Shown: positions 46,006 to 59,484 of the stretch, in pieces
Position numbering within the stretch: the first letter of the stretch is position 1
How the letters are laid out: the number at the start of each line of letters is the position of its first letter
Assembly (NCBI GenBank): GCA_963725895.1
Contig: CAVSAJ010000001.1
Coordinates: 434,001 to 498,000 of the forward strand
Reading direction: 5' to 3'
Source: Bog-473 sp963725895
GTDB taxonomy: Bacteria; Actinomycetota; Acidimicrobiia; Acidimicrobiales; RAAP-2
DNA length: 64,000 nucleotides
The notes under the pieces: generated by a model
Told to the model about the DNA's origin: nothing
Seen by the model: only the letters and a program-made list of their open reading frames with translations
The model's database searches: none
Position numbers and translations under genes: made by a program

Positions 46006-47126
46006 GAGGGGGCCAGCGCCCCGATCAGGGGTGCCACGGGGCGCTCGGCCAGCAGGTCCACGACGGCCCGGGCGGTCAGCGGCGCCAGTGTGATGCCGTT
46101 GCGGTAGTGGCCGGTCGCGACGACCACGCCTTCGATGCCCGTCCAGCCGATGCACGGCGTGTTGTCCGGTGTGGCCGGGCGCAGCCCGGCGGCCGCCTCG
46201 AGCAGCTCGAGCTCGTCGACGCCGGGGACCACGGCCCGGGCGTCGCAGAGCAGCTCGTGCACGGGGCCGGCCTGCACGGCGGTGTCGGACCCCCGTTCCT
46301 CGACGGTGGCGCCGATGACGAGGGAGCCATCGCGGCGCGGCACGAGGTAGACGGAGCGGCCGTGCGCGAGGGCCCGGACCGTTCGGTCCAGCAGGGGCGG
46401 CGGGGCGGGAGAGCCCTGCGACGGGCCGAGGCGCAGGATGTGGCCCTTGACCGCACGCACCGGCGGGAGGGCAGCGCCCTCGAGCCCGCCGATGCCCGGC
46501 AGACCGGTCCCGGCCGCCAGCACGACGTGGTCCGTGCCGACGCGGCGACCGTCCGCGAGAACGAGCGCCGGACCGGGCCCGAGCACGGCGACCCTGCCCT
46601 CACTGAACGCGACGCCGCCCGTCCGGCAGGCCGCGACGAGCGCGCCGAGGAGCGCGCGGTTGTCGACGGCGTGGTCGCCCGGCACCTCGATGCCGCCGCG
46701 CACCGAGGGGCTCAGCGCGGGGACGAGGTGACGGCATTCGCTGGCGCTGCGGCGCTCGGCCACCAAGCCGAGCGCGTGCTGATACGCGAGGAGGTCGTCG
46801 AGGCTGGCGCGGTCGGACGCATCGAGGGCGACCGTGACGGTGCCGGTCGCGTCGTAGCCGACGTCGGCGCCCGCGGCCGCCTCCAGCGCCGCCACGAAGT
46901 CGGGCCACAGGCGCGCGCCCTCGCGCAGCAGTGCGGTCAGGGCCGACTCGCCGAACTGTGCCTCGGTCACTGGGGCGAGCATGCCGGCGGCGACCCACGA
47001 CGCTCCGTCCCGCCCCGGCGCCGGGGCGATGACCGTCACATCATGACCGTTGCGTGACAGTTCCCACGCACACGCAAGCCCGATGACGCCGCCCCCCACG
47101 ACGTGCACATGTGACGGTGCCGACAT
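46002..47126 (-). CDS. thiO: Glycine oxidase ThiO
   Basis: An FAD-dependent oxidase. HVHVVGGGVIGLACAWELSR is the dinucleotide-binding motif. SWVAAGMLAPVTEAQFGESA and the C-terminal GLRPATPDNTPCIGWTGIEG and VVVATGHYRNGITLAPLTA are the conserved ThiO blocks. It oxidises glycine to iminoacetate, which is used with ThiS sulfur for thiazole synthesis. The gene is co-translated with thiS (GTGA). The rest of the thiazole operon (thiG, thiE) is not in the window. I see no TPP riboswitch in the 100 bases before it. Confidence 0.9.
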   Translation of the reverse strand: MSAPSHVHVVGGGVIGLACAWELSRNGHDVTVIAPAPGRDGASWVAAGMLAPVTEAQFGESALTALLREGARLWPDFVAALEAAAGADVGYDATGTVTVALDASDRASLDDLLAYQHALGLVAERRSASECRHLVPALSPSVRGGIEVPGDHAVDNRALLGALVAACRTGGVAFSEGRVAVLGPGPALVLADGRRVGTDHVVLAAGTGLPGIGGLEGAALPPVRAVKGHILRLGPSQGSPAPPPLLDRTVRALAHGRSVYLVPRRDGSLVIGATVEERGSDTAVQAGPVHELLCDARAVVPGVDELELLEAAAGLRPATPDNTPCIGWTGIEGVVVATGHYRNGITLAPLTARAVVDLLAERPVAPLIGALAPS

Positions 47127-47227
47127 GTGACCAGACTACGAGGGAGGTCGTGTATCCTGGTCTTTCCATCTTCGGGCCAACGTCGTCCCGGTCACCGATC
47201 ACTACCCCCTACGCCGGAAGGACGCCG

Positions 47228-51783
<4,556 letters not shown>

Positions 51784-51791
<8 letters not shown>

Positions 51792-53369
51792 GCCGACCGG
51801 CTTCATGGAGTACGGCCGTGCGCTGCCGCGGCGCCGCCCCATTCCCGTGCGCCTGCGCGACTGGCGCGAGGTCTACGAGTCGTTTCCCGAAGAGTCGGTG
51901 AAGGAACAGGGCGCGCGCTGCATGGACTGCGGCATCCCGTTCTGCCACGACGGCTGCCCACTCGGGAACCTGATCCCCGAGTGGAACGACCTCGTCTACC
52001 GCGACGACTGGCCCGACGCCATGGAGCGGTTGCACTCGACGAACAACTTTCCCGAGTTCACCGGCCGACTGTGCCCGGCTCCGTGCGAGGCCTCCTGCGT
52101 CCTCGGGATCAACGAGGACCCGGTCACCATTGAGCGGATCGAGTACGAGATCGTGGAGCGCGCCTGGTCCGAGGGCTGGGTGACCCCGCAGGCGCCGACG
52201 GTGCGCACCGGCAAGTCGGTCGCCGTCGTCGGCTCGGGCCCTGCCGGCCTGGCGGTCGCCCAACAGCTGGCACGGGCCGGCCACGCCGTCACCGTGTTCG
52301 AGCGAGCGGAGCGACCCGGCGGGCTCCTGCGCTACGGCATCCCGGAATTCAAGATGGAGAAGGCGGTGCTCGATCGCCGGCTGGCCCAGCTGGAGGCCGA
52401 GGGTGTGACCTTCGTGTGTTCGACCTCCGTCGGGGGGAGCGCGGAGGGGGCCGGACCTGGCGCCGAGGCTGGGGCTGGGGCCGCGGGTGACCGAGGCGAG
52501 GCAGTCGAGCCGGGGGAGGAGCGGGGCCTTGGAACCGCCTGCGGACCCGACGTGCGGGTACGGCCGGCGGCGGAAGTGCGCGCCGAGTTCGACGCGCTTG
52601 TCCTGGCGGGCGGCGCCACCATGCCCCGCGAGCTGCCGGTGCCCGGCCGTCACCTCGACGGCGTCCATCTCGCGCTCGGAGTACTTGAAGCCCTCCAACC
52701 TTGTCCGCGAGGGCGCACTGCGCACGTCGCCCATCAGCGCGAAGGGCAAGCGCGTGATCATCATCGGGGGCGGCGACACCGGGGCGGACTGCCTGGGCAC
52801 CGCTCACCGCCAGGGTGCGCGCTCGGTGCACCAGCTCGAGATCATGGCCGAGCCTCCGAGCGACCGCTTGGCCGACAATCCGTGGCCGCTGTGGCCGCTC
52901 ATCCTGCGTACGTCCTCGGCCCACGAGGAGGGAGGGGAGCGGCTGTTCTCGGTGACGACGACGGAAATCGTCGACGACGGTTCCGGCGCGGTGCGCGGCC
53001 TGCGAGGCCACACGGTGGAGATGCGCACCGAGGACGGGCGTCCCGTCTTCGAGCAGGTGCCCGGGACCGAGTTCGAGCTCGAATGCGAGTTGGTCCTGTT
53101 GGCCATGGGATTCACCGGGACCGAGCGGCGCAACGCAGTCGACGAGCTCGGCGTGGCGGTCGGACCTCGTGGAACGGTCGTCAGCCGATGCCGGCTGGGC
53201 GACCAACGTCGAGGGCGTCTTCGTCTGCGGCGATCAGACGCGGGGACAGAGCCTCATCGTGTGGGCCATCGCGGAGGGGCGCTCGTGTGCGGCGTCGGTC
53301 GACCGGTTCCTCATGGGGACCACCTCGCTGCCGGCGCCGCTCGTGCCCGGTCAGCTCGCCCTGCGTTAG
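51784..53369 (+). CDS. gltD: Glutamate synthase small subunit (GltD), two frameshifts and an unusual insertion
   Basis: The N-terminus contains the Fe-S cysteines (CMDCGIPFCHDGCPLGNLIPEW and LCPAPCEASCVLG). FAD-binding VGSGPAGLAVAQQ and NADPH-binding VIIIGGGDTGADCLG are present. A Gly/Ala/Glu-rich segment of about 35 residues (between STSVGG and CGPDVRVRPAAEV) is inserted where the family has only a short strand pair. The frame changes near 52678 and 53185; removing one G and one C restores HLALEYLKPSNLVREG and VSDAGWATNVEGVF. GltD supplies electrons to GltB. The start is GTG 51784, overlapping the gltB end. Confidence 0.88.
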
Positions 53370-53596
53370 GTCGCGGCCGACGATCCTGTGGCATCAGTCG
53401 GTGTCGGCCCGTCGTTGACGGCACGTCGTTTCGGTCCGTATACGTATCCTTCGGAAACTCGGTAGCGATCAGCGAAAAACGACCGGCGTGAACGAATGTT
53501 TGGTGCGCAGTCCCTCGCTGATCAGGTCTGATATCGCTTGCTGCGGGACGCACGTGTGGTGAGGCGACCATTTGGCGCGCGAATCCGATCAGTCGC

Positions 53597-54466
53597 ATGC
53601 ACCCACTCGGTACAGTGCGCACAGTGCCGCACTGCATGGTCAATGGCGTGTCGCTCTACTACGAGCTGACGGGGAGCGGCGAGCGCTTGCTGTGCATCTC
53701 GGGCACGGGCGGCGACCTCCGCCACCGGCCGCGGATAACCGACGGGCCTCTGGGAGACGCCTTCGAAGTGCTGGCCTATGACCAACGCGGCCTGGGCCAG
53801 TCCGAGGTCCCGCCGCCGCCCTACACGATGGCCGACTACGGCGAGGATGCCGCCGCGCTCCTCGACGCAGTCGGATGGGATGAGTGCATGGTGTTCGGCA
53901 TTTCCTTCGGCGGCATGGTGGCCCAGGAGCTCGCGATCAGGCACCCGGAACGCATTCGCCGCCTGGTGCTGGCCTGCACCTCGCCCGGCGGCGCAGGTGG
54001 AGCGTCCTACCCGCTCCAAGAACTCTTGGATCTCGCACCTGACGAGCGGCTCACCCGCCAGATGGAGCTGTTGGACACACGCTGGGACGAGCGGTGGCGC
54101 AGTGCCCACCGAGATCAGGTGGAGATGGTCAGCGCCCGCATGGGAATGCGGCGCCCGGAGGAGGCCGGTGAAGCCGACGCAGACGGTGAACCTGGGCCGG
54201 GCGTCGCGACCGCGGGTCTCTCGAGCCAGCTCGAGGCCCGCGCGCAGCACGACACGGCGCAGCGGCTCGGGGCAATCATCTGCCCGACCTTGGTCTGCGG
54301 GGGCCGCTTCGACGGAATCGCGCCGCCGGCGAATAGCGAGTTCTTGGCCCGCGCCATCCCCAATGCCCGCCTGACGCTTTTCGACGGGGGACACCTGTTC
54401 TTACTGCAGGACCCCACAGCCATGCCTACGATCATGTCCTTCTTGACAGAGGCCGCTGCCGCTTAG
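53597..54466 (+). CDS. Alpha/beta hydrolase
   Basis: A serine hydrolase of 289 residues. CISGTGGDLRHRP is the oxyanion region, VFGISFGGMVAQEL the nucleophile elbow (G-x-S-x-G), GGRFDGIAPPANSE the acid and FDGGHLFLLQD the base. It has a lid insertion of about 80 residues in the middle. The substrate is unknown. It converges on marR with overlapping stop codons. Its product may be the reason for the adjacent MarR regulator, but this is inference. An in-frame ATG (MHPLGTVRTV) is the start; MVNGVSLYYE is the alternative. Confidence 0.82.
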   Translation: MHPLGTVRTVPHCMVNGVSLYYELTGSGERLLCISGTGGDLRHRPRITDGPLGDAFEVLAYDQRGLGQSEVPPPPYTMADYGEDAAALLDAVGWDECMVFGISFGGMVAQELAIRHPERIRRLVLACTSPGGAGGASYPLQELLDLAPDERLTRQMELLDTRWDERWRSAHRDQVEMVSARMGMRRPEEAGEADADGEPGPGVATAGLSSQLEARAQHDTAQRLGAIICPTLVCGGRFDGIAPPANSEFLARAIPNARLTLFDGGHLFLLQDPTAMPTIMSFLTEAAAA

Positions 54467-54900
54467 TTCCGAGCGTCAAGCCCGTGGAGCGGCTGGCGCG
54501 GCATCAACCCCCGCCACGCGCTTGGCAACTTCAGCGCGAGCCGCTCCAGCTCCTCGAGATGGAGGCCGGAGAGTGTCTCTAGTCGTTGGTGGCCCTTCTG
54601 GGTCAACTGCAGCCGGACCACTCGGTGATCCTCGGGGTCGCGCACCCGGGTCACCAGCCCGGCGCTACAGGCCCGATCGACCAGGCCTACCGCACTGTGG
54701 TGCCGCAACAAGAGGTAGTCAGCCACCTCGCCGACCGTGGGACCCCGCGCGTCGCTATGGCCCCTGATAGCGAGCAGCAGCTGGTGCTGCGCGGGGGTGA
54801 GGCCTGCCGACTCCGCCTGTTGCTCACTCCAGCGCATGAAGCGCCGGAGGCCGGTGCGGAGGGCAAGGAGGTCCTCGTAGTCGGCATCTCGCAAATGCAT
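54463..54900 (-). CDS. MarR-family transcriptional regulator
   Basis: A winged-helix regulator of 145 residues: LTPAQHQLLLAIRGHSDARG and GEVADYLLLRHHSAVGLVDRA form the recognition helix, and VTRVRDPEDHRVVRLQLTQ is the wing with the Asp-x-Arg motif. MarR proteins repress detoxification or efflux genes and release DNA on ligand binding. A palindrome (54914-54928) lies just upstream of its start and is a likely operator. The stop overlaps that of the hydrolase gene. Confidence 0.88.
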   Translation of the reverse strand: MHLRDADYEDLLALRTGLRRFMRWSEQQAESAGLTPAQHQLLLAIRGHSDARGPTVGEVADYLLLRHHSAVGLVDRACSAGLVTRVRDPEDHRVVRLQLTQKGHQRLETLSGLHLEELERLALKLPSAWRGLMPRQPLHGLDARN

Positions 54901-54913
54901 CGTCTTACGATAG

Positions 54914-54928
54914 CATCGTCGAACGATG
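54914..54928. promoter_or_regulatory. Putative MarR operator palindrome
   Basis: The sequence catcgtcgaacgatg is a 6-bp inverted repeat with a 3-bp spacer (catcgt and acgatg), centred 21 bp upstream of the marR start codon. Such a perfect palindrome in the promoter is typical for autoregulation by MarR proteins. Confidence 0.55.
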
Positions 54929-54984
54929 GAAGTCTTCGACAGCCCGAATGGAGCCGCTCAAGCGCAACATCAACCCCAAAGGCC

Positions 54985-55443
54985 CGCCGCGCCGGCGCCC
55001 GACCCCGCAGGGACCAACGGGTCCGTGAGGTGTACGCCGCGTTGCCCGAAGGGTCGCCGCAGCGACGACAACGCCTCTATCCGGTCCTCGGCGATGCCGG
55101 GCTGGCCGGGGTGCTGCCGCGGTCGGCCGTCCTCGAGTCGAAGGACGATCCGCACCGGCTGGTCAAGGAGGTGATGATTCCGCCGATGGCGCTGGCCTAT
55201 CCCGACGAGATCCTCCGTCCGGTGGCCGATCGCATGGCGCATCAGGGCCTCGGCGTCCTTCCGGTCGTCGACCGGGCGAACCCGGCGCATCTCGACGGGC
55301 TCGTCACGCAGTTCGACCTGCTCGATGCGCGCCAGAAGCTCCTCGAAGAGGAGCGCCATGCCGAACGTGTGCTCACCCTCCGCCGGGCCGCGGCCAGCGG
55401 CACACCGGCCGCGAGTGCCGTCTACGAGTTCGGGGAAGGCTAA
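54985..55443 (+). pseudogene. Orphan CBS-domain region, remnant of a ClC-type channel
   Basis: The readable frame encodes two CBS-like motifs (RRQRLYPVLGDAGLAGVLPR and PDEILRPVADRMAHQGLGVL) followed by FDLLDARQKLLEEERHAERV. This C-terminus matches what I know from ClC chloride channel proteins with CBS tails. The membrane part is absent and there is no convincing start. Codons upstream to 54985 are open, but the marR gene ends the available space. It is therefore a fragment; the CBS pair could still fold as an adenosyl-nucleotide-binding unit. Confidence 0.5.
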
Positions 55444-55447
55444 CGCC

Positions 55448-55741
55448 ATGGAGCGAGCCATCGTCGGCTTTGAGGTCGACGACGTGGGGGACTGGGTGGC
55501 CTTACTCGAATGCGGCCATCGCCAACACGTGCGGCACCGGCCGCCCTGGCAGGAACGAGCCTGGGTCCTCACGGACGAAGGGCGACAGGGGCGTGTCGGG
55601 TGGCCTCTCGAATGCGGAGCCTGCGACGAGGCTCTCGGCGAGGGTGGTGACATCCCGTGTCTTGCCGAGCGAGTCTGCCCCGACTGCGGCGCCGTCGTGG
55701 ACGAGGGCGGTCACCGGGCTGGGTGCACCGCCGCGCCGTGA
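55448..55741 (+). CDS. DUF3565-family protein
   Basis: The N-terminus MERAIVGFEVDDVGDWVALL is followed by ECGHRQHVRHRPPWQERAWV, the signature of DUF3565. The C-terminal extension adds two Cys pairs (CGACDEALGEG and VCPDCGAVVDEGGH), a probable zinc ribbon. Function is unknown. It starts at ATG 55448, five bases after the CBS fragment. Confidence 0.8.
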   Translation: MERAIVGFEVDDVGDWVALLECGHRQHVRHRPPWQERAWVLTDEGRQGRVGWPLECGACDEALGEGGDIPCLAERVCPDCGAVVDEGGHRAGCTAAP

Positions 55742-55745
55742 ACCG

Positions 55746-56711
55746 CTAGGGCCTCGTCGCGCCGATGAACAGGAGGGTGCCGAAACGGGCACCAACGACG
55801 GCCGGGAAGGCCTCGGCCCGCACATCAGCTCCCGTGTAGGGCGCGTCGACCATGACGTGGGCACCGTCGACGACACCGACGAACAGCCCGACGTGGTTGA
55901 TCGAGGCGGGGCCACCCCCGAAGAACACCAGATCACCGGGCTCGAGGACCGCGCCGGGCGCCAGCTTCGGCGTGCCGTCATATTGGTCCTGTGCAACGCG
56001 GGGCAGGTTCACGCCCGCCACCCTGTAGGCCGCCTGCACCAATCCCGAGCAGTCGAACCCGACACCGGGTGTCTCGCCGCCCCAGACGTACGGCGTGCCG
56101 ATCTGCGCCAACGCCCATGCCACGGCGACGGCGCCAGCGTCGGTGACCGGCGTCCCGACGAGTGAATCGGCAGACGTGCCGGCATATGACTGCGCCAGCG
56201 CCAGCACCTGCGCCACGTAGGCGGACGAATGGTTGTAGGCATACACCGCTCCCGCGATGTCAGCTCCTCCCGACGCGCCGTTGGCGCACAGCAGCCGTGC
56301 CGCGGCGTACACGGCGTCGGTCGGGTCGTAGGGGCTCGGAGGCGCCACCCCACTGGGCGGGACCGGTTCGTCGTAGGCCGCGAAGGTCGCCGGCTCGAAC
56401 TGCATTGGGCCTTCGGCGCCCGGCCGAATTCGCGCCGCTGTGCACGCCCGGCAGATTCGACTGCCCGTTGTCGGACTCGACCGTGCCGATGGCGGCCAGC
56501 ACTGTCCATGGCAGGCCGGGGCACGTGGCCGCCGCTTCCTGGTAGAGCGCCAGCATGGCGGGTGGGATCGGGTCGAGGTGGCGGCCGAGGATGCCGCCGG
56601 AGCGCTGCCGCCGACACCGAACAGGCGAGGCCGGCCGACGCCAGCACCGCCGTCCCCACCACCGCGGCGGCCGAGCCCCACCGACAGCCCGGCGGCGAGC
56701 ACAGCCTTCAT
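55746..56711 (-). CDS. Secreted NlpC/P60 peptidoglycan hydrolase with lytic-transglycosylase domain, three frameshifts
   Basis: ATG 56711 begins MKAVLAAGLSVGLG, a signal peptide that continues in a second frame (VGTAVLASAGLACSVSAA). A transglycosylase-like domain follows in a third frame (ALYQEAAATCPGLPWTVLAA, IGTVESDNGQSNLPGVHSG) and returns to the first frame with MQFEPATFAAYDEPVPPSGV. The NlpC/P60 catalytic Cys is in GFDCSGLVQAAYRV, and the His is in INHVGLFVG. Deleting one base at each of three sites (about 56685, 56590 and 56405) restores a continuous protein. It would cleave cell-wall peptidoglycan outside the membrane. A partial copy lies at 58938-59115. Confidence 0.78.
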   Translation of the reverse strand: MKAVLAAGLSVGLGRRGGGDGGAGVGRPRLFGVGGSAPAASSAATSTRSHPPCWRSTRKRRPRAPACHGQCWPPSARSSPTTGSRICRACTAARIRPGAEGPMQFEPATFAAYDEPVPPSGVAPPSPYDPTDAVYAAARLLCANGASGGADIAGAVYAYNHSSAYVAQVLALAQSYAGTSADSLVGTPVTDAGAVAVAWALAQIGTPYVWGGETPGVGFDCSGLVQAAYRVAGVNLPRVAQDQYDGTPKLAPGAVLEPGDLVFFGGGPASINHVGLFVGVVDGAHVMVDAPYTGADVRAEAFPAVVGARFGTLLFIGATRP

Positions 56712-57039
56712 CGGATGCTTCCGCCCCTGAGCTCGACCGTAGGTGCCACGCCGGGGAACGGTCGGCCGCCGCGATGGCCACGGGCACGTCGAAGGCACGC
56801 TGGTCATACGCGAGTCACGAAGAGCCGTCTGTCAGAACGTTGCTACCTCGTCCCGTCTCGAACCGGCAGCATCGAACGGGGGCATTCAGGCTGCCTTCGG
56901 ACGATCCCTTGCAGGACGCAGCTGGATATGCCACACCGATCCGACACTGGAATCGTCGCGGTTAGGGCCGAGACAATCGCTACAGAGAGCCGCGGCATAT
57001 GATTCTCGGGGTGCTGGGCAATGGCAGGGGAGGGTCTCG

Positions 57040-57480
57040 ATGGTTGCTGCGAAGCTCCAGGTGACGGGCATCAACCACGTGGTGCTTCACGTCACCGATA
57101 TGGAGCGATCGAAGAGCTTCTATATGGACATACTTGGCTTCGAGGACCGCAACATCTCCGGCGGGCCGCCCAACATGAAGGCCAGCTTCCTGCAGTGTGG
57201 CATGCAAGGCCTTGACCTGTTCGAGGTCCCCGGTGATGCCCACGGCGGACAGGAGATGAACCACATGGCGCTGAACGTGACCGCCGATGACCTCGACCAG
57301 CTCGTTAGCCGCCTCTCCGAGGCTGGTGTCGATTCGTCCGAGCGCACCCCGCGCAACTCGGTGTTCATATCCGACCCGGACGGCCACCGCCTAGAGATGT
57401 TGCCTTACACTGCGAGCGAGCGGGCCCGCGAGCGCCAAGGGACCTCTGCCACCGTAGCAGCCTCTAACGGGCTCGCGTGA
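57040..57480 (+). CDS. VOC (glyoxalase/bleomycin-resistance) family protein
   Basis: A beta-alpha-beta-beta-beta repeat protein of 146 residues. ITGINHVVLHVTDMERSKSF-type opening (residues 8-26), NHMALNVTADDLDQLVSRL and DPDGHRLEMLPYT give the expected metal ligands His, His and Glu. It would bind a divalent metal and act as dioxygenase, isomerase or resistance protein; which cannot be told. A ribosome-binding site ggggagg precedes ATG 57040. Confidence 0.85.
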   Translation: MVAAKLQVTGINHVVLHVTDMERSKSFYMDILGFEDRNISGGPPNMKASFLQCGMQGLDLFEVPGDAHGGQEMNHMALNVTADDLDQLVSRLSEAGVDSSERTPRNSVFISDPDGHRLEMLPYTASERARERQGTSATVAASNGLA

Positions 57481-57650
57481 TCTCCTAGAACCGGCAGTGT
57501 TCTGGGACACCCAAGTCATGATTCAGAGGTGACGCCCGGGTTGTCTGACCTACTTCGGGATGAGGGGGTTGAGGTTCCTGCTCAGCAAGTAGAGATTGTC
57601 CCGTAGTTCTTGAGCTCCCCGATGATGTCTTCGCATAGATACACACTGCC

Positions 57651-57690
57651 AATGCACCGGAGGCGTGGGCCTCAACACCTCCGGTGCATT
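57651..57690. terminator. Bidirectional terminator hairpin
   Basis: aatgcaccggagg (57651-57663) pairs perfectly with cctccggtgcatt (57678-57690) around a 14-nt loop, followed by ctcttctt. It lies between two convergent genes (VOC and secreted protein), so it probably ends transcripts from both sides. Confidence 0.8.
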
Positions 57691-57734
57691 CTCTTCTTGC
57701 TGCAGGATGCGTAGCGCGGGTTCCAGTCGCCTCG

Positions 57735-58331
57735 TTAGACGTTGCTGAGGGTCCCTCGAGTGATGTACTCCGAGGTGAGACCGTTTGCGCAGGTCTGCGT
57801 TCCGATCACGATCGGCTTCAACTGTGCCGAGAAGCTCGGCGAAGGCGAATACGAGCCCCAACCGACGGCTCCCGCCAGATCCCAGAACGGGCCGGATTGA
57901 GTGACGGTCACAGACGACGCCACGCTGGGATCGATCATCTTACCGGGCACCGGTGGGAAGTTGTAGGCGAGATTCAGCGTCCCTGTCCCGAGCGTACCCA
58001 ATTGCGGGCAAGCGTTTGCAACCGCTGACGTGAAACTGATGCTCCCCACAACGGTGGTCGGTACCGGCGTCGCAGTCGCTCCTGAAACTGCCGCGGATTT
58101 CGTGGCCTGGAACCAGATGCTGGTCGTCTCAGTCGCGGTGCCGCCAGTGATTTCGGTTGGCGAAAATCCGACCTCCCCTGTCACCACAGCACAGTTGAAG
58201 ATGCCCACTCCGACGACATCCTTTGTGGGCGCGCCGGTTGTCGATCCGGATGAGATGCCAGTAAATACCAAGACACCTGAAACGCTGAGTGCTAAGGCAA
58301 TTGCTCCGCTGGCTACGATGAGTCGCCGCAT
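57735..58331 (-). CDS. Secreted protein of unknown function
   Basis: ATG 58331 has a strong ribosome-binding site (aaggagg). MRRLIVASGAIALALSVSGV starts a signal peptide or lipoprotein-like anchor. The mature chain is Ser/Thr/Gly-rich and beta-like (VGVGIFNCAVVTGEVGFSPT, TPVPTTVVGSISFTS). Two Cys pairs are visible. I do not recognise a family. The strong signals suggest high expression. Confidence 0.7.
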   Translation of the reverse strand: MRRLIVASGAIALALSVSGVLVFTGISSGSTTGAPTKDVVGVGIFNCAVVTGEVGFSPTEITGGTATETTSIWFQATKSAAVSGATATPVPTTVVGSISFTSAVANACPQLGTLGTGTLNLAYNFPPVPGKMIDPSVASSVTVTQSGPFWDLAGAVGWGSYSPSPSFSAQLKPIVIGTQTCANGLTSEYITRGTLSNV

Positions 58332-58937
58332 ATTCGGCCTCCTTGGCTTCTCGGTCACGCCGAGGTTCGTGGTTCATAGGCAGCTGCCCAGCCAAGTGCC
58401 CAGCCTCGCTTCACACGGACGCAACCCCGTTTGCAGTGTTGTCGCCGCATCCATTGATGTCAAGCGCGCAGGAGGTCGCAGTTCCATCGCGCAACGCACC
58501 GATGTCGGTCGATCCGCTCCCCCGGCCCGGCCCGCCCGTCCGCTGTTTTGGTGTCGGTCCTCAAGACACCGCTCAGGCGACACTTCAGACAAACAAAGCG
58601 CATGACGTAGAGGCTGATTAGCTGGATGACATCGCTGCCCGGATCCGGGCGGGGCATCGCAGCAACTCAACAGCTCCAGGTCCCGTTTTGCGCCCTGTTC
58701 CCAGCTGCTTCCATGCTGCAACACACTGCTCATTGTTCCGAAGGCACGACACGCCTTTCAGCATGTTGTGCTTGCTCGGATTCTGAACTCGGCACCACTT
58801 TGTGGCTCACAAGGGGTAGCCCAATGGTGCAGCCGAACGAGGGCACCATTCACGGGTCATGTCGAGGGGTGTCAAGCCCCGGCGCGAGACATCCGTGAGT
58901 TGAAGTAGCAGGTCACGGGCTCACGGGTCGTATGACC
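58332..58937. other. Gene-free stretch
   Basis: Neither strand has a recognisable protein. A small 6-bp hairpin (ggtgtc/gacacc, about 58552) is present but not convincing as a regulatory element. Confidence 0.5.
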
Positions 58938-59115
58938 TCACGCGAAGGTCGCCGGCTCGAACTGCATAGGGGCTTCGGCCCCGGCTGGGTTCGCCCCGCT
59001 GTGCACCCCGGAAGGTCCGACTGTCCATTGCTCGGACTCGACCGTCCCAATGGCGGCAAGCACGGCCCAGGGAAGGCCGGGACAGGTGGAGGCGGCCTCT
59101 TGATAGAGCGCGTAC
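58938..59115 (-). pseudogene. Fragment of the transglycosylase domain of the NlpC/P60 gene
   Basis: The translation ALYQEAASTCPGLPWAVLAA, GTVESEQWTVGPSGVHSG and MQFEPATFA closely repeats part of the gene at 55746-56711, without its C-terminal half or signal peptide. An in-frame stop follows FA. It is a partial duplication, and the gene is non-functional. Confidence 0.75.
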
Positions 59116-59484
59116 CCATGAGCCCGGTGGTGGCGCCCAACCAAAACGGCGCCGACAAAACCCCTCACCACCGGCGTCCGACATATGAGCGCGCTCGGGG
59201 AGGACGTGCAACGTCGCCTCGTGTATCGATGGCAGAGAACGATCGCCATCGCCCGCGCCGAGGACGTCCGGACATGCAGATCATCCGTTGCCGGGTCGGT
59301 CCGGCCTCGCGACTCGGCGTTCGTTCGGGGCGCGTCTCGGACTGACCACGTCAAATGTGAGCGAAAGCAATGGAGATTCCGGCGAGCGGGCACAAGCTGC
59401 TCAGGTAAGAAGGACGTCTATGACCGAAGCTCAAAGAACCCGGCTAAGCCGAAGTCGAACCTCGATGATACCCTGAGCCTTCCG
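59116..59484. other. Intergenic stretch before the membrane protein
   Basis: An open frame from 59185 is present but its first 100 residues look random (Arg-rich). No other gene seen. Confidence 0.45.

Noticed and set aside
47127..47227. TPP riboswitch before thiO
   Set aside because: The 100-bp space lacks the conserved thi-box segments and is shared with the gltB promoter.
58552..58572. Hairpin ggtgtc/gacacc as a regulatory element
   Set aside because: Only six base pairs, no neighbouring gene start or end in a suitable position.
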